This document shows positions 1 to 8,282 of a stretch of DNA of 43,214 nucleotides, piece after piece. This DNA is from Sandaracinaceae bacterium (GTDB lineage Bacteria > Myxococcota_A > Polyangia > Polyangiales > JAFGIB01): positions 1 through 43,214 of the forward strand of contig JADGRF010000111.1 in NCBI GenBank assembly GCA_017881055.1, given 5' to 3'. Within the stretch, counting starts at the first letter, position 1; the number at the start of each line of letters is the position of its first letter. A program made the position numbers and the translations under genes. Below the pieces are notes generated by a model. That model was given only the letters and a program-made list of their open reading frames with translations, made no database searches and had not been told where the DNA came from.

Positions 1-361
1 CGGACAACTTGATTGGCCCGACAAGCGAGAATAGGCAATGATTCCAGGCCAACAGCCGTGGATCGAGGCTTGCAATGGTTCAGGCAGGGTTCCATCTGCG
101 GGTGAGACCCGGGCTTCTGGGAGCCTTCGGACCGCGAAAACCAATGAAAACCGTTTAGCTTTTACGGCAATTGATCTTCGAGCCCAGAAACCACTAAGGT
201 ATGCGCGCTGGTATGCGCCACTGGATATGCGCCACTGGTATGCGCCACTGGTATGCGGCGATGTATTCGGCACGGAGACGGTCAGCGCACTGAACGTGAT
301 TTGCACGGTTCGTGGGCCGCGTATGAAGTCCGCGAGAGAGTTTGTCTGAGGAGGATCTGGG
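1..361. other. Upstream region of the vWA lipoprotein gene; no convincing gene
   Basis: I see no reading frame with family-like features here. The stretch is less GC-rich around 120-200 than the following gene and probably holds its promoter, although I cannot assign -35/-10 boxes. It contains a short tandem repeat (198-260) and ends in a strong ribosome binding site, GAGGAGG at 348-354, placed correctly for the ATG at 362. Confidence 0.5.
198..260. repeat. Short tandem repeat, 12-14 bp units
   Basis: Five degenerate copies of a unit close to GGTATGCGCCACT follow one another. One copy carries GGATATG in place of GGTATG, and the last is partial. The array ends about 100 bp upstream of the vWA lipoprotein start. 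It is one of several short-unit arrays in this window that lie next to a start or stop codon. Confidence 0.8.
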
Positions 362-2416
362 ATGAAAACCCGACAGCACAGCGTAGTTCGCATCATGGGA
401 TCGGTCGCGATCCTCGCCGCAGCGGCGGTCAGCACCGGCTGCTTGGAGCGCGAGCTCAAACCGCTCAACCCCTGCCTCGTATCAGGCGTCACCGCTCAAA
501 TCGCGGTCACGAACATCGACAAGGTCGACCTGTTGTTCATGGTCGATGACTCGGGCTCGATGCGCGAAGAACAGGGCGCGCTCCGGGATCAGTTCCCGAA
601 GCTGATCAACACGCTCACGACCGGCATGCGTCAGCAGCCGAACGGCGCGATGGATCCGAATCCGTTTCCGCCCGCGAAGGACCTCCACCTCGGCGTCGTG
701 ACGACCGACATGGGCCTCGTCGGCATCAGCGGCATCGGCGGCTGCACTGGCGTCGGCGACGACGGCATCCTCCGGGATCCGACCTCGCACGGTTGCATGG
801 GTGCACTGCCCGGTCAGCGCTTCCTCGCGTACACGGCCGGCAGCGGCATCCTACCCGCCACGCTGGCCGCCAACTTCGCCTGCGTCGCGAACGACGGCAC
901 CGACGGCTGCGGCTTCGAGCAGCAGCTGGAATCCCCGCTCAAGGCCCTCTGGCCGTCGGTCGACTCCTGTGGCGCGAGCGCGGGCTGCGACGTCAACAAC
1001 AAGCACTACAAGCAGGGCGAAGTGATCAACCCCGGCCGCATCTCGTTCTTGAAGGACGCGGCGGGCAACGGCGGCCTCGGTCACGGCGACCGTGAGAACG
1101 CGGGCTTCTTGCGTAACGACCCGCAGAAGGGCCTGTCGCTGATCGCGGTCGTCGTCGTCAGCGACGAAGAAGACTGCTCGTCGGCCAACAACCGCCACTT
1201 CACGCCGAACCAGTACTTGAATGCGTCGGACCCGCTGTACATGCAGGATCTCAACCTGCGTTGCTTCTACAACCCGCAGAACCTGTACAAGCCGGAGCGT
1301 TACATCGCCGGCTTCAAGGCGCTGCGTGAAGGCAACGAGCAGCTGGTCGTGTTCGCGACGATCACCGGCGTACCGCCGGATCTCGTCGACACTGCCGCGT
1401 ACTCGAAGGTCGACTGGAGCAACGACACGCAGCGCGAGCAGTTCTACGCGGGCATCCTCACGGATCCGCGCATGATCCCGCAGCCGGATCCGTCGCGTAT
1501 GCCGGGCGACGGTAACTTGAAGCCGTCGTGCGTCACCTCGACCAGCACCGCGACTCCGCCGCAGCGCATCGTGGAGGTTGCGCGTGGCTTCGGCGCCAAC
1601 GGCCTGGTCAAGTCGATCTGCACGCTCGACCAGTTCGGTCCGGCGATGGACGCCATCATCGAGATCATCGCGAAGCAGCTCGGCGCGGTCTGCTTGCCGC
1701 GTCCGCTGGTTCGTCAGTCGGACGGCACCGTCGGCTGCAGCGTCGTCTGGGAGCTGCCGCCGCCTGGCGTCGCGCTGCCCGACTCCACGCCGACCAGCTG
1801 CGGTGGCACGCGCCCGTACCTCTTGGCGCCGGAGGCGGGCTCCGAGCTCGTCAACAGTCGCAAGGGACAAAACTGCCGCGTTGCGCAGCTCGCAGTGAAC
1901 GAGACCACCAAAGTGCTGATGCCGTCGTCCAAGGACGGTCAGATGGAGGGTTGGTACTACGACAACTACAACATCGACGACCTGAAGAAGAACTGCCCGG
2001 TAAGCACCCCACAGCGCGTCGCGTTCACCAAGGGCGCGCCGCCGCCGACCGGTGTCACCGTGCGCCTCGAGTGTTTGAACGAGACGCAGACGGTCGTCAG
2101 CAACCGCACCGACGTAGTGATCGGCGTGATTCAGCCAAGCGTCGGTACGCAGTGCAGCGAAGACTCGACCGGCACGGCGATTGCGCCCGCACAGCGCGAC
2201 GCCAAGTGCGCGGTCCAGCTGAAACAGGGCAAGGTCGACACCTCGATGATCTGCCACCCCGAGCAGAACGTCTGCGTGCAGACGTGTACAGGCGACACCG
2301 ACTGCCCGCCTGCCTGGGTCTGCGACAAGCGCAATGACACGCTCACAGCCACCATGGGTCCGAACCACCCGATGGGCGTTCCGATCTGTGTGAACCCGAC
2401 CTGCGGCACGCACTGA
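362..2416 (+). CDS. von Willebrand factor A-type surface lipoprotein
   Basis: This 684-residue protein starts with a lipoprotein signal peptide: basic n-region, hydrophobic stretch, and lipobox ending STGC with the lipidated Cys at residue 27. A vWA-type domain follows. Its MIDAS motif DDSGSM at residues 62-67 supplies the Asp-x-Ser-x-Ser metal ligands. The later part is rich in Cys and Pro, suggesting a disulfide-stabilised extracellular region. Proteins of this layout are common in myxobacteria and usually have unknown ligands; cell-surface adhesion or metal-dependent binding is inferred. The ATG at 362 is supported by GAGGAGG seven bases upstream. The gene stands alone and ends at the TGA whose last base begins a dispersed inverted-repeat element. 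A clear intrinsic terminator lies about 200 bp downstream. Confidence 0.85.
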   Translation: MKTRQHSVVRIMGSVAILAAAAVSTGCLERELKPLNPCLVSGVTAQIAVTNIDKVDLLFMVDDSGSMREEQGALRDQFPKLINTLTTGMRQQPNGAMDPNPFPPAKDLHLGVVTTDMGLVGISGIGGCTGVGDDGILRDPTSHGCMGALPGQRFLAYTAGSGILPATLAANFACVANDGTDGCGFEQQLESPLKALWPSVDSCGASAGCDVNNKHYKQGEVINPGRISFLKDAAGNGGLGHGDRENAGFLRNDPQKGLSLIAVVVVSDEEDCSSANNRHFTPNQYLNASDPLYMQDLNLRCFYNPQNLYKPERYIAGFKALREGNEQLVVFATITGVPPDLVDTAAYSKVDWSNDTQREQFYAGILTDPRMIPQPDPSRMPGDGNLKPSCVTSTSTATPPQRIVEVARGFGANGLVKSICTLDQFGPAMDAIIEIIAKQLGAVCLPRPLVRQSDGTVGCSVVWELPPPGVALPDSTPTSCGGTRPYLLAPEAGSELVNSRKGQNCRVAQLAVNETTKVLMPSSKDGQMEGWYYDNYNIDDLKKNCPVSTPQRVAFTKGAPPPTGVTVRLECLNETQTVVSNRTDVVIGVIQPSVGTQCSEDSTGTAIAPAQRDAKCAVQLKQGKVDTSMICHPEQNVCVQTCTGDTDCPPAWVCDKRNDTLTATMGPNHPMGVPICVNPTCGTH

Positions 2417-2556
2417 ACAGCGACGCCTGGACCGCGATACACGTCGCGATCCGCCTTCACTTTCTGCGGTGCGTGCTCAGCTACAGCAGTAGCCTGCGCG
2501 CGCTCCTCGAAACTGAAGGCGGCTCGGTCGCGTCTCACGGCCCATGCGCCACTGTT
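2416..2556. repeat. AACAG-type inverted-repeat element, copy 1 (141 bp)
   Basis: The element begins AACAGCGACGCC, sharing its first A with the stop codon of the vWA gene, and ends with CACTGTT. It aligns over its whole length, in inverted orientation, with the element at 35731-35874. Shared blocks include TCGCGATCCGCCTTC, GTGCGTGCTCA and GCGCGCTCCTCGAAAC. Placement directly after a stop codon suggests a role at transcript 3' ends, or insertion tolerated only there. Confidence 0.8.
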
Positions 2557-2568
2557 CGGTGACATACC

Positions 2569-2594
2569 CGCGGAGCAGCCTTCGGCTCTCCGCG
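2569..2594. repeat. CATACCC hairpin repeat, copy D
   Basis: A perfect 7-bp outer stem (CGCGGAG/CTCCGCG) encloses an inner AGCC/GGCT stem around TTC. It is preceded by the family signature ACATACC. The same unit recurs at 2662, 2701, 18838, 18879, 18917 and, degenerate, at 36944. Confidence 0.85.
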
Positions 2595-2614
2595 TAGGCC
2601 CAACAACAGACACG

Positions 2615-2650
2615 CGGCCACGCATCGCAAGGTGCGTGGCCGTTTGTTTT
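2615..2650 (+). terminator. Intrinsic terminator downstream of the vWA lipoprotein gene
   Basis: A perfect 10-bp stem, CGGCCACGCA (2615-2624) with TGCGTGGCCG (2633-2642), has an 8-nt loop and is followed by TTTGTTTT. This is the classic Rho-independent layout on the plus strand. It lies between two copies of the CATACCC hairpin repeat and probably ends the transcript of the vWA gene. Confidence 0.85.
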
Positions 2651-2661
2651 GGTGACATACC

Positions 2662-2688
2662 CGCGGAGCATGCCTTCGGCTTTCCGCG
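2662..2688. repeat. CATACCC hairpin repeat, copy E
   Basis: This copy has the stem CGCGGAG paired with TTTCCGCG and so contains a mismatch or G-T pair. The loop has an extra T compared with copies D and F. It is preceded by GGTGACATACC, as is copy D. Confidence 0.8.
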
Positions 2689-2700
2689 TAGGTCACATAC

Positions 2701-2728
2701 CCGCGGAGCAGCCTTCGGCTCTCCGCGG
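2701..2728. repeat. CATACCC hairpin repeat, copy F
   Basis: CCGCGGAG/CTCCGCGG forms a perfect 8-bp stem around CAGCCTTCGGCT, identical in its core to copy D. It follows copy E after a few bases, so E and F are a tandem pair. Confidence 0.85.
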
Positions 2729-2832
2729 CGACGGCCGCTGACGGCGGCGGGACGTTGCGTGCGTCGGTCAGCCGCAAGTGCGCGTGATCGCTGCGCTGCG
2801 CGCTCGGCACGCGGCGTGAACTAGCGCCGGGC

Positions 2833-4371
2833 ATGATCGCCACGATCCAGACCGGCACGCTGTGCGGTGTCGAAGCGCACGGCGTCGTCGTCGAGGTCAG
2901 CCAAGTGCGCGGGCTGCCCGGCTTCGACATCGTGGGCATGCCGGAAGCCGCGCTGCGCGAGAGCCGGGTGCGCGTGCTGGCAGCGCTCGCCAACAGCGGC
3001 TACAAGCTCCCGGACCGGCGCTTCATCGTAAACCTCGCGCCGGGCGACCTGCGCAAGTCCGGCGCGTCGTTCGACCTGGCGATTGCGCTCGCGCTCTTGG
3101 CGGCGTGCGAGCTGTGCTCACCCACCACGCTCGAACGCACGCTCGTGCTCGGCGAGCTGTCGCTCGATGGGCGCCTGCGGCCGGTGCGCGGCCTGCTCGC
3201 GCACTTGCGCAGCGCACGCGCGCGTGGCTTCGATTCGGCGATCGTGCCAGCTGACGACGCGCGCTGGGCCGGCCTGGTAAAGGGCATGCGCGTGCACCTC
3301 GCGACCCATCTGTCGGAGGTGGTCGGCCTGTGCGAGGGCGTGACCTCGCTGCCGACGGGGCGCGCGCTCGAGCTGAGCCACGCCCCCGCGCCGGATGCAG
3401 AGGATCTCAGCGACGTCGCCGGGCAGCTTTCTGCCAAGCGCGCGCTCGAGGTGGCAGCTGCGGGTCATCACAACCTGCTCTTGATCGGGCCGCCTGGCAC
3501 CGGCAAGACCATGCTGGCGCGCCGCCTGCCCGGCATTCTGCCGCCGCCGGACGAAGAAGAGACGCTCGAGATCGCCACGATCGCGAGCGTCAGCGGGAAT
3601 GGGCACGCCCCGGAGCGCGGCTTCACGCGTCCTTTTCGCGCGCCGCATCACTCGTGCAGCGAAGCCGCGCTGATTGGCGGAGGCGATCCGATTCGCCCGG
3701 GCGAAGTCACGCTCGCGCATGGCGGCGTGTTGTTTCTCGACGAGCTGGCCGAGATGCACCGCAGCACGGTCGACGCGCTGCGGCCCACGATGGAGAGCGG
3801 CTTTGCCCACGTCGTGCGCACCCGCCAGCGCGTGCGCATGCCCGCGCGTCCGTTGATCGTCGCGGCGATGAATCCATGCCCGTGCGGCTACGCAGGGGAC
3901 AGCAAACGCATCTGCCGTTGCGCGCCCGACCACGTGCAGCGCTACCGCGCCCACGTCTCCGGGCCGATTCTCGACCGCTTCGATCTGCACGTGGCCTTGC
4001 CACCGCTGCCCATGCAGGAGATCGACGCGGGCGGCAGCGGTGAGCCGAGCGCGCGTGTACGCGAACGAGTCGTGCAGGCCCGCGTGCGCCGCATGCTGCG
4101 CGCGGGCGAGAGCCGCATCGAAACCATGGGCGAGCTGACCCAGCAGCTGGACTTGTCGGCCCGCCGCTTGCTCGTTCAGAGCATCGACGCGCTTGGCCTG
4201 TCGCTACGCGCGTACGGCAAGGCGCTGCGTGTGGCGCGCACGATCGCAGATCTGGCGGGGCGCGAAGGCATCGAGTGCGCGCACATAGCCGAGGCCGTGC
4301 ACTACCGGCTGCTCGATCGCATCGGAGCCGAGGCGAACCCCGAACGAAAAGCTCCGGTGCTGCGCAACTGA
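2833..4371 (+). CDS. comM: YifB/ComM-family Mg-chelatase-like AAA+ ATPase
   Basis: The 512-residue product matches the usual length and domain order of YifB/ComM. An N-terminal ChlI-like region (1-165) comes first, with the family signature [17 protein letters not shown]. The AAA+ core follows: Walker A GPPGTGKT at 219-226 and Walker B VLFLDE around 299-304. A Cys cluster near 349-362 (PCPCG and ICRC) fits the family zinc-binding insert, and the C-terminal ChlI-C lid completes it. In Vibrio, ComM is a hexameric helicase that promotes branch migration during integration of transformed DNA (established for the family). The gene lies 19 bp upstream of recA on the same strand, which fits co-transcription of two recombination genes. 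The start at 2833 gives the canonical MIATI beginning. Confidence 0.92.
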   Translation: MIATIQTGTLCGVEAHGVVVEVSQVRGLPGFDIVGMPEAALRESRVRVLAALANSGYKLPDRRFIVNLAPGDLRKSGASFDLAIALALLAACELCSPTTLERTLVLGELSLDGRLRPVRGLLAHLRSARARGFDSAIVPADDARWAGLVKGMRVHLATHLSEVVGLCEGVTSLPTGRALELSHAPAPDAEDLSDVAGQLSAKRALEVAAAGHHNLLLIGPPGTGKTMLARRLPGILPPPDEEETLEIATIASVSGNGHAPERGFTRPFRAPHHSCSEAALIGGGDPIRPGEVTLAHGGVLFLDELAEMHRSTVDALRPTMESGFAHVVRTRQRVRMPARPLIVAAMNPCPCGYAGDSKRICRCAPDHVQRYRAHVSGPILDRFDLHVALPPLPMQEIDAGGSGEPSARVRERVVQARVRRMLRAGESRIETMGELTQQLDLSARRLLVQSIDALGLSLRAYGKALRVARTIADLAGREGIECAHIAEAVHYRLLDRIGAEANPERKAPVLRN

Positions 4372-4390
4372 CCGACGCAGCCGGCGAGAA

Positions 4391-5470
4391 ATGTCTCGAG
4401 CAGAAACGCTCGCAAACCAAGGAAAGACCGTGACCGTGAAAGAGAAATTGAAAGCCGTCAAAGAAGCCATCACCAACATCGAGAAGCACTTCGGAAAGGG
4501 TGCGATCATGGCGCTCGGCGAGCGTCGCGCGGAGCAAGTCCCCGCGATCGCCACCGGCTGTCCGTCGCTCGACCGCGCGCTCGGCTGCGGAGGCTATCCG
4601 CGCGGGCGCATCGTGGAGATCTACGGACCGGAGGCCAGCGGCAAGACCACGCTCACGCTGCATGCGATCGCCGAGTGTCAGCGCGCCGGCGGCGTGGCGG
4701 CATTCATCGACGCCGAGCACGCGCTCGACGTGCACTACGCCAAAGCGCTGGGTGTGGACATCGACCAGCTGCTGGTCAGTCAGCCGGACACCGGCGAGCA
4801 AGCGCTGGACATCGCCGAGACGCTGGTGCGCAGCGGCGGCGTCGACCTGCTGGTCGTGGACTCGGTGGCGGCGCTGGTTCCGAAGGCGGAAATCGACGGC
4901 GAGATGGGCGATCAGCACATGGGCCTGCAGGCGCGCTTGATGAGCCAGGCGCTGCGTAAGCTGACGGGCATCACGCATCGCACGGGCACGACGATCATGT
5001 TCATCAACCAGCTGCGCATGAAGATCGGCGTGGTCTTCGGAAATCCCGAGACCACCACCGGTGGGCATGCGCTGAAGTACTACGCGTCGGTGCGGCTCGA
5101 CATTCGTCGCATCGGACCCGTGAAGAACGGCGAAGAGGTGTGTGGCAGTCGAACGCGCGTGAAGGTGGTGAAGAACAAGCTGGCGCCGCCGTTCCAGACC
5201 ACCGAGTTCGACATTCGCTACGGCTTCGGCATCGACGCGCTCGGCGATCTGCTCGATGCGGCCGTGGAACGCGACATCGTGAAGAAGAGCGGCGCGTACT
5301 ACGCGTACCAGGGCACGAGCCTCGGCCAGGGCCGCGAGCGCGCGCGTGAAGCGCTGATCGCAGACAAAGAGCTGTGCGAGCGCATTCGCCAGCATCTGCT
5401 GGTCGAGCCCGTCGCCGTGGCGGCGACGCGTGGCCAGGCGGGTGACACGGCCGAAGAACAAGCAGCTTGA
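4391..5470 (+). CDS. recA: Recombinase RecA
   Basis: This is a 359-residue RecA. It forms ATP-dependent filaments on single-stranded DNA, catalyses strand exchange and stimulates LexA-type autocleavage (family knowledge). Visible signatures are Walker [10 protein letters not shown] at about 79-87, the block IDAEHALD, the DNA-binding L2 region [13 protein letters not shown], and the [11 protein letters not shown] segment. The C-terminus is short and acidic-poor. The ATG at 4391 follows GGCGAGA; an in-frame GTG 39 bases later is an alternative start. No LexA-type operator is visible in the 19 bp between yifB and recA, so any SOS control would act upstream of yifB. Some myxobacteria carry two recA genes, so this may not be the only copy. 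Confidence 0.95.
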   Translation: MSRAETLANQGKTVTVKEKLKAVKEAITNIEKHFGKGAIMALGERRAEQVPAIATGCPSLDRALGCGGYPRGRIVEIYGPEASGKTTLTLHAIAECQRAGGVAAFIDAEHALDVHYAKALGVDIDQLLVSQPDTGEQALDIAETLVRSGGVDLLVVDSVAALVPKAEIDGEMGDQHMGLQARLMSQALRKLTGITHRTGTTIMFINQLRMKIGVVFGNPETTTGGHALKYYASVRLDIRRIGPVKNGEEVCGSRTRVKVVKNKLAPPFQTTEFDIRYGFGIDALGDLLDAAVERDIVKKSGAYYAYQGTSLGQGRERAREALIADKELCERIRQHLLVEPVAVAATRGQAGDTAEEQAA

Positions 5471-5487
5471 GTCGGCGGAATAGCGAC

Positions 5488-5516
5488 AGACTCGCGCTCC
5501 GTTGCAGCGCGAGTCT
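5488..5516 (+). terminator. Hairpin after recA, likely bidirectional terminator
   Basis: An 11-bp perfect stem, AGACTCGCGCT (5488-5498) with AGCGCGAGTCT (5506-5516), has a 7-nt loop. It lies between the stop codons of the convergent recA and GT61 genes. There is no long T tract, so termination is inferred from the strong hairpin and its position. Confidence 0.65.
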
Positions 5517-5549
5517 CGTCCGCACGCGCGGGGGCGTCTCGTTCACCTG

Positions 5550-6617
5550 CTACACGCAGAACATGACGCCGAGCAGCAACAACGCCGCACACCAGAAGAC
5601 CGGCGATGCGGACAAGAACGGCGCGGCCAGCGCGACGCCGGCAAGCGCCAGTAGAAATTTGCGATGCGCTCTCCAGAGCGCGAGCTTGTGCAGGAAGCCC
5701 GTTTCCGCGGGCAAGAGGGCCACGTCGCTGTCGATCGGGCTCGTGCGCGTTGCGTCGCGCGGCCAGACCAGGTCCACGGCACGCAGTACCGCGGCGGGCT
5801 CGAAGATCGCGTTGCGATCCCGGTAGAACCGATTCTTCTTCGTGTGGCCCGGGCGCGTGAGCGTGAGCGCGACGTTGAGCAACGAGGGCACGTTCGAGCT
5901 CGGCTCCAGCACGCGCACCCAGTGATTGCCCTTGGCCAAGCCCATGGTGCGAAAGAAGCGTGCGTCGAAACGACGATGCGGCAAGAGCTCGATCACAGCC
6001 GAGCCCTTTGGGAGGAACAAGCTGTTCACCAACCCGGCGCCGTGTACACCCACCAGCACCGCCGTGCGCGCCATGGCCTCGACTTGCTGGGCGAAGGTCA
6101 GCTCGGCGAAGTCGACCACCTGGAGCTCGAGCGCGTGCTCGGCGCAGTAGCTACGCAGCTCCGCGATCAGCTGCGCTTCGTTGATCGCGTAGCGGTTGCC
6201 GAAGAGTGGGTTACGCTGCACGAGCGTCAGCTGGCTCGGGGTTGCGACGTCGCAGCCGATGCGGCGCGCCACGTGCTCGCGGAAGAGGGGCATGTAGAAG
6301 CCCAAGTCGCGTGAGCGCTCGAGCGTCGTCCAGTTCGCGGACGGCGTGAGCACGACGGTGCGCGCACCCGCGGGCGCCTTCTGCTCGTTTCGGACGGGCA
6401 GCGCGCTGAACACCGAGTACAGCTGCGATAGCTTGGGGGACGGATTGTCGTGAGTCAGCGCGATCTCGGCCTCGAGCAAGCCGTGCTCGTGCAGGCCGAC
6501 GAACACTTCGAACAGATTGCCGAGCACGAAGTGGCAATAGTTGTCGGGCGCGTCGCGATAGAAGCGCAGCTGGCTCGTGTCGAGGTGGACGGCAAGCGCG
6601 CTAGTTTTCGTTGCCAT
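5550..6617 (-). CDS. Glycosyltransferase family 61-like protein with C-terminal membrane hairpin
   Basis: This is a 355-residue protein. Its central region contains VGVHGAGLVNSLFLPKGS, the hallmark of GT61/DUF563 transferases, followed by VIELLPH. These enzymes use nucleotide sugars in surface glycan synthesis (family knowledge); the substrate here cannot be read. The last 50 or so residues form two hydrophobic segments separated by a short turn, a membrane anchor not usual for the soluble GT61 core. No N-terminal signal peptide is seen. It is divergent from a polysaccharide flippase across 126 bp, which suggests a shared role in building and exporting a surface glycan. It converges with recA, with a strong hairpin between the two. 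Confidence 0.75.
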   Translation of the reverse strand: MATKTSALAVHLDTSQLRFYRDAPDNYCHFVLGNLFEVFVGLHEHGLLEAEIALTHDNPSPKLSQLYSVFSALPVRNEQKAPAGARTVVLTPSANWTTLERSRDLGFYMPLFREHVARRIGCDVATPSQLTLVQRNPLFGNRYAINEAQLIAELRSYCAEHALELQVVDFAELTFAQQVEAMARTAVLVGVHGAGLVNSLFLPKGSAVIELLPHRRFDARFFRTMGLAKGNHWVRVLEPSSNVPSLLNVALTLTRPGHTKKNRFYRDRNAIFEPAAVLRAVDLVWPRDATRTSPIDSDVALLPAETGFLHKLALWRAHRKFLLALAGVALAAPFLSASPVFWCAALLLLGVMFCV

Positions 6618-6743
6618 GGTGTGCGGGCAGCGCCGGCCTCGACCTGGGCGCGCGAGGGTCTAACTCGACTTCGGTGCGTGTCGCAAGAGCGTCCCGCCGG
6701 CCCGCTTGCGGCCCCCGCGAGCCTACGGTACTGAGACTCGCCC

Positions 6744-8276
6744 TTGGCCTCGCCCGTTCCCACCGCCTCCGCCGACGCGTCGCTCGGCGACCGTGCCGCG
6801 ATTGCCCGCGATGCGAGCGTGCTCCGGCGCAACGTCGCGATCAATTTCGCCGGCTACGCGGTGAAGCTGGGCATGCCCGTACTCTTGGCGTTCGGCACGA
6901 ACACCTACGGCGCGGCGCGCTGGGGCCTATTCGTGACCCTGCAGGCGCTGATCATGATCATGGTGCGCGTGATCCTGCTCGGCCTCGACAAGAGCATGCT
7001 GTGGTGGATTCCAAACCGCGGCCCGAACGGCTACGGCGCATTGCGCTCGGCGCTGTTCACGGTCGTCGCATTCGCAGCAGGCTTCGGCTTGCTCGCCGCG
7101 CTGATCGGCGAACCGATTCTGCGACACTGGAAGGGCACCTCGCCGGCGCAGATCGTGAGTCTGCGCATCATGCTGCTCGGGCTACCGATGTTCGGCGCGA
7201 CGGAGCTGTTGCTGAGCGCCTGCATCGGTCGCAAGCGCGTGGAGCCCACCGTGATCGTGCGCGAGACGCTGTCGCCCGCGACGTTGATCACGGGAGCGCT
7301 CGTGTTTCACGCCTACGGCGCGATCGAGACCGGCATCGCGTGGGCGTTCGTCGTCGCGACCTGCGTCGAGCTGTGCGCGGCGTCGTGGTTCTATTCGCGC
7401 ATCTTCGCCCATAGCCCACCCGCACGCTTTGCGCCGCGCGTTCCGCCCGATCTCATGGGTTATGCGTTGCCGCTTTGGCTCTCGGAGATCTTGAACTCGT
7501 CGCTGTTGCGCGCCGGCGCGCTCGTGATCGCCGCTTGCACCGACCCGGTGACCGTGGGCGTCTGGGGCATCGTCACGCAGTTTGGCACTGCGATCCGCAC
7601 CATTCGCGGGGCGTTCGACTCGATCGTGACGGTGCTCTCGGCGGACGCCGCGCGCGAGCGCAACGAGCGTCGCTTGACCGAGACGCTGGCGTACGCGAGT
7701 CAGCTGGTCTCGCTCACGCAGTTTCCGGTGTTCGTATTCCTGCTCGTGTTCGCGGACATGATCCTGCCGCTCTACGGCCCCGACTTCAGCCGAGGCACCG
7801 TGCCGCTCGCAGTCCTGTGCGGCTTTTGGTTGCTCAACGGCGCCTCGGGGCTCGCGGGCGTCGCGCTGGCAGGCCACGGCTACTCGCGCTTGACCCTGAT
7901 CAACACGGTGATCACCCTCGCCCTGCAGCTCGTGCTGCTCGTGTGGCTGGTGCCGCCGTTCGGCCTCACGGGCGCAGCAATCGCGGTCGGCGGCTCGTAC
8001 TCGATCCAAAACGCGATCCAAGTAGCTCAGCTCAAACACTACACGGGTGCGTTCCAATTCACGCGGCGCGCGTTGCAGCCGCTGGTGCCCGCAGCGACGG
8101 CGGCTGTCGCGACCCTCGCGCTACGCGCCGTGCTCGCCAACGCAGCGCTCAACCCGTGGCTGTCGCGCGGCATCGTCTTCGGCGTGTTCGCTGCCGTCTA
8201 CGGCGCGGTCACCTGGTTCCTGTGGCGTCGCGGCGATCTGCGTTCGCCGGGCCAGAGCACCGCTAAGGGCGCGTGA
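6744..8276 (+). CDS. Oligosaccharide flippase (Wzx-like, MATE/MOP superfamily)
   Basis: The 510-residue polytopic protein has about 12-14 hydrophobic segments spread over its whole length, beginning near residue 35 and ending close to the C-terminus. A short basic tail follows. The layout and the early segment (NVAINFAGYAVKLGMP) match lipid-linked oligosaccharide flippases of the MOP superfamily. These move undecaprenyl-linked glycan units across the inner membrane (family knowledge). The only in-frame start near the front is TTG at 6744; later GTG codons could also serve, so the exact N-terminus is uncertain. The divergent GT61 gene supports a glycan function. The stop codon is only 6 bp from that of the convergent OmpP1-like gene. 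Confidence 0.82.
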   Translation: MASPVPTASADASLGDRAAIARDASVLRRNVAINFAGYAVKLGMPVLLAFGTNTYGAARWGLFVTLQALIMIMVRVILLGLDKSMLWWIPNRGPNGYGALRSALFTVVAFAAGFGLLAALIGEPILRHWKGTSPAQIVSLRIMLLGLPMFGATELLLSACIGRKRVEPTVIVRETLSPATLITGALVFHAYGAIETGIAWAFVVATCVELCAASWFYSRIFAHSPPARFAPRVPPDLMGYALPLWLSEILNSSLLRAGALVIAACTDPVTVGVWGIVTQFGTAIRTIRGAFDSIVTVLSADAARERNERRLTETLAYASQLVSLTQFPVFVFLLVFADMILPLYGPDFSRGTVPLAVLCGFWLLNGASGLAGVALAGHGYSRLTLINTVITLALQLVLLVWLVPPFGLTGAAIAVGGSYSIQNAIQVAQLKHYTGAFQFTRRALQPLVPAATAAVATLALRAVLANAALNPWLSRGIVFGVFAAVYGAVTWFLWRRGDLRSPGQSTAKGA

Positions 8277-8282
8277 TTCAGT

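Larger units (their letters stand above)
2417..2832. other. Repeat-packed intergenic region between the vWA gene and yifB
   Basis: No gene is seen. In order, the interval holds an AACAG-type element (to 2556), a hairpin repeat (2569-2594), an intrinsic terminator (2615-2650), two further hairpin repeats (2662-2688, 2701-2728) and about 100 bp of very GC-rich sequence leading into yifB. Any yifB promoter must lie in that last part. I could not recognise promoter boxes. Confidence 0.7.

Noticed and set aside
851-2413. Long open frame on the minus strand opposite the vWA lipoprotein
   Set aside because: It has Arg/Val-rich composition without motifs, and it mirrors codon bias of the plus-strand gene with its signal peptide and MIDAS motif.
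2416-2556. Insertion sequence or integron attC site
   Set aside because: There is no transposase, integrase or target-site duplication, and no attC core GTTRRRY pair. The copies look like non-autonomous inverted-repeat elements.
4372-4390. LexA/SOS box in front of recA
   Set aside because: The 19-bp gap holds only the ribosome binding site; no palindromic operator is seen.
3707-5461. Open frame of 584 codons on the minus strand across yifB and recA
   Set aside because: It spans two clearly recognised genes and their intergenic gap; its composition is that of an antisense shadow in high-GC DNA.
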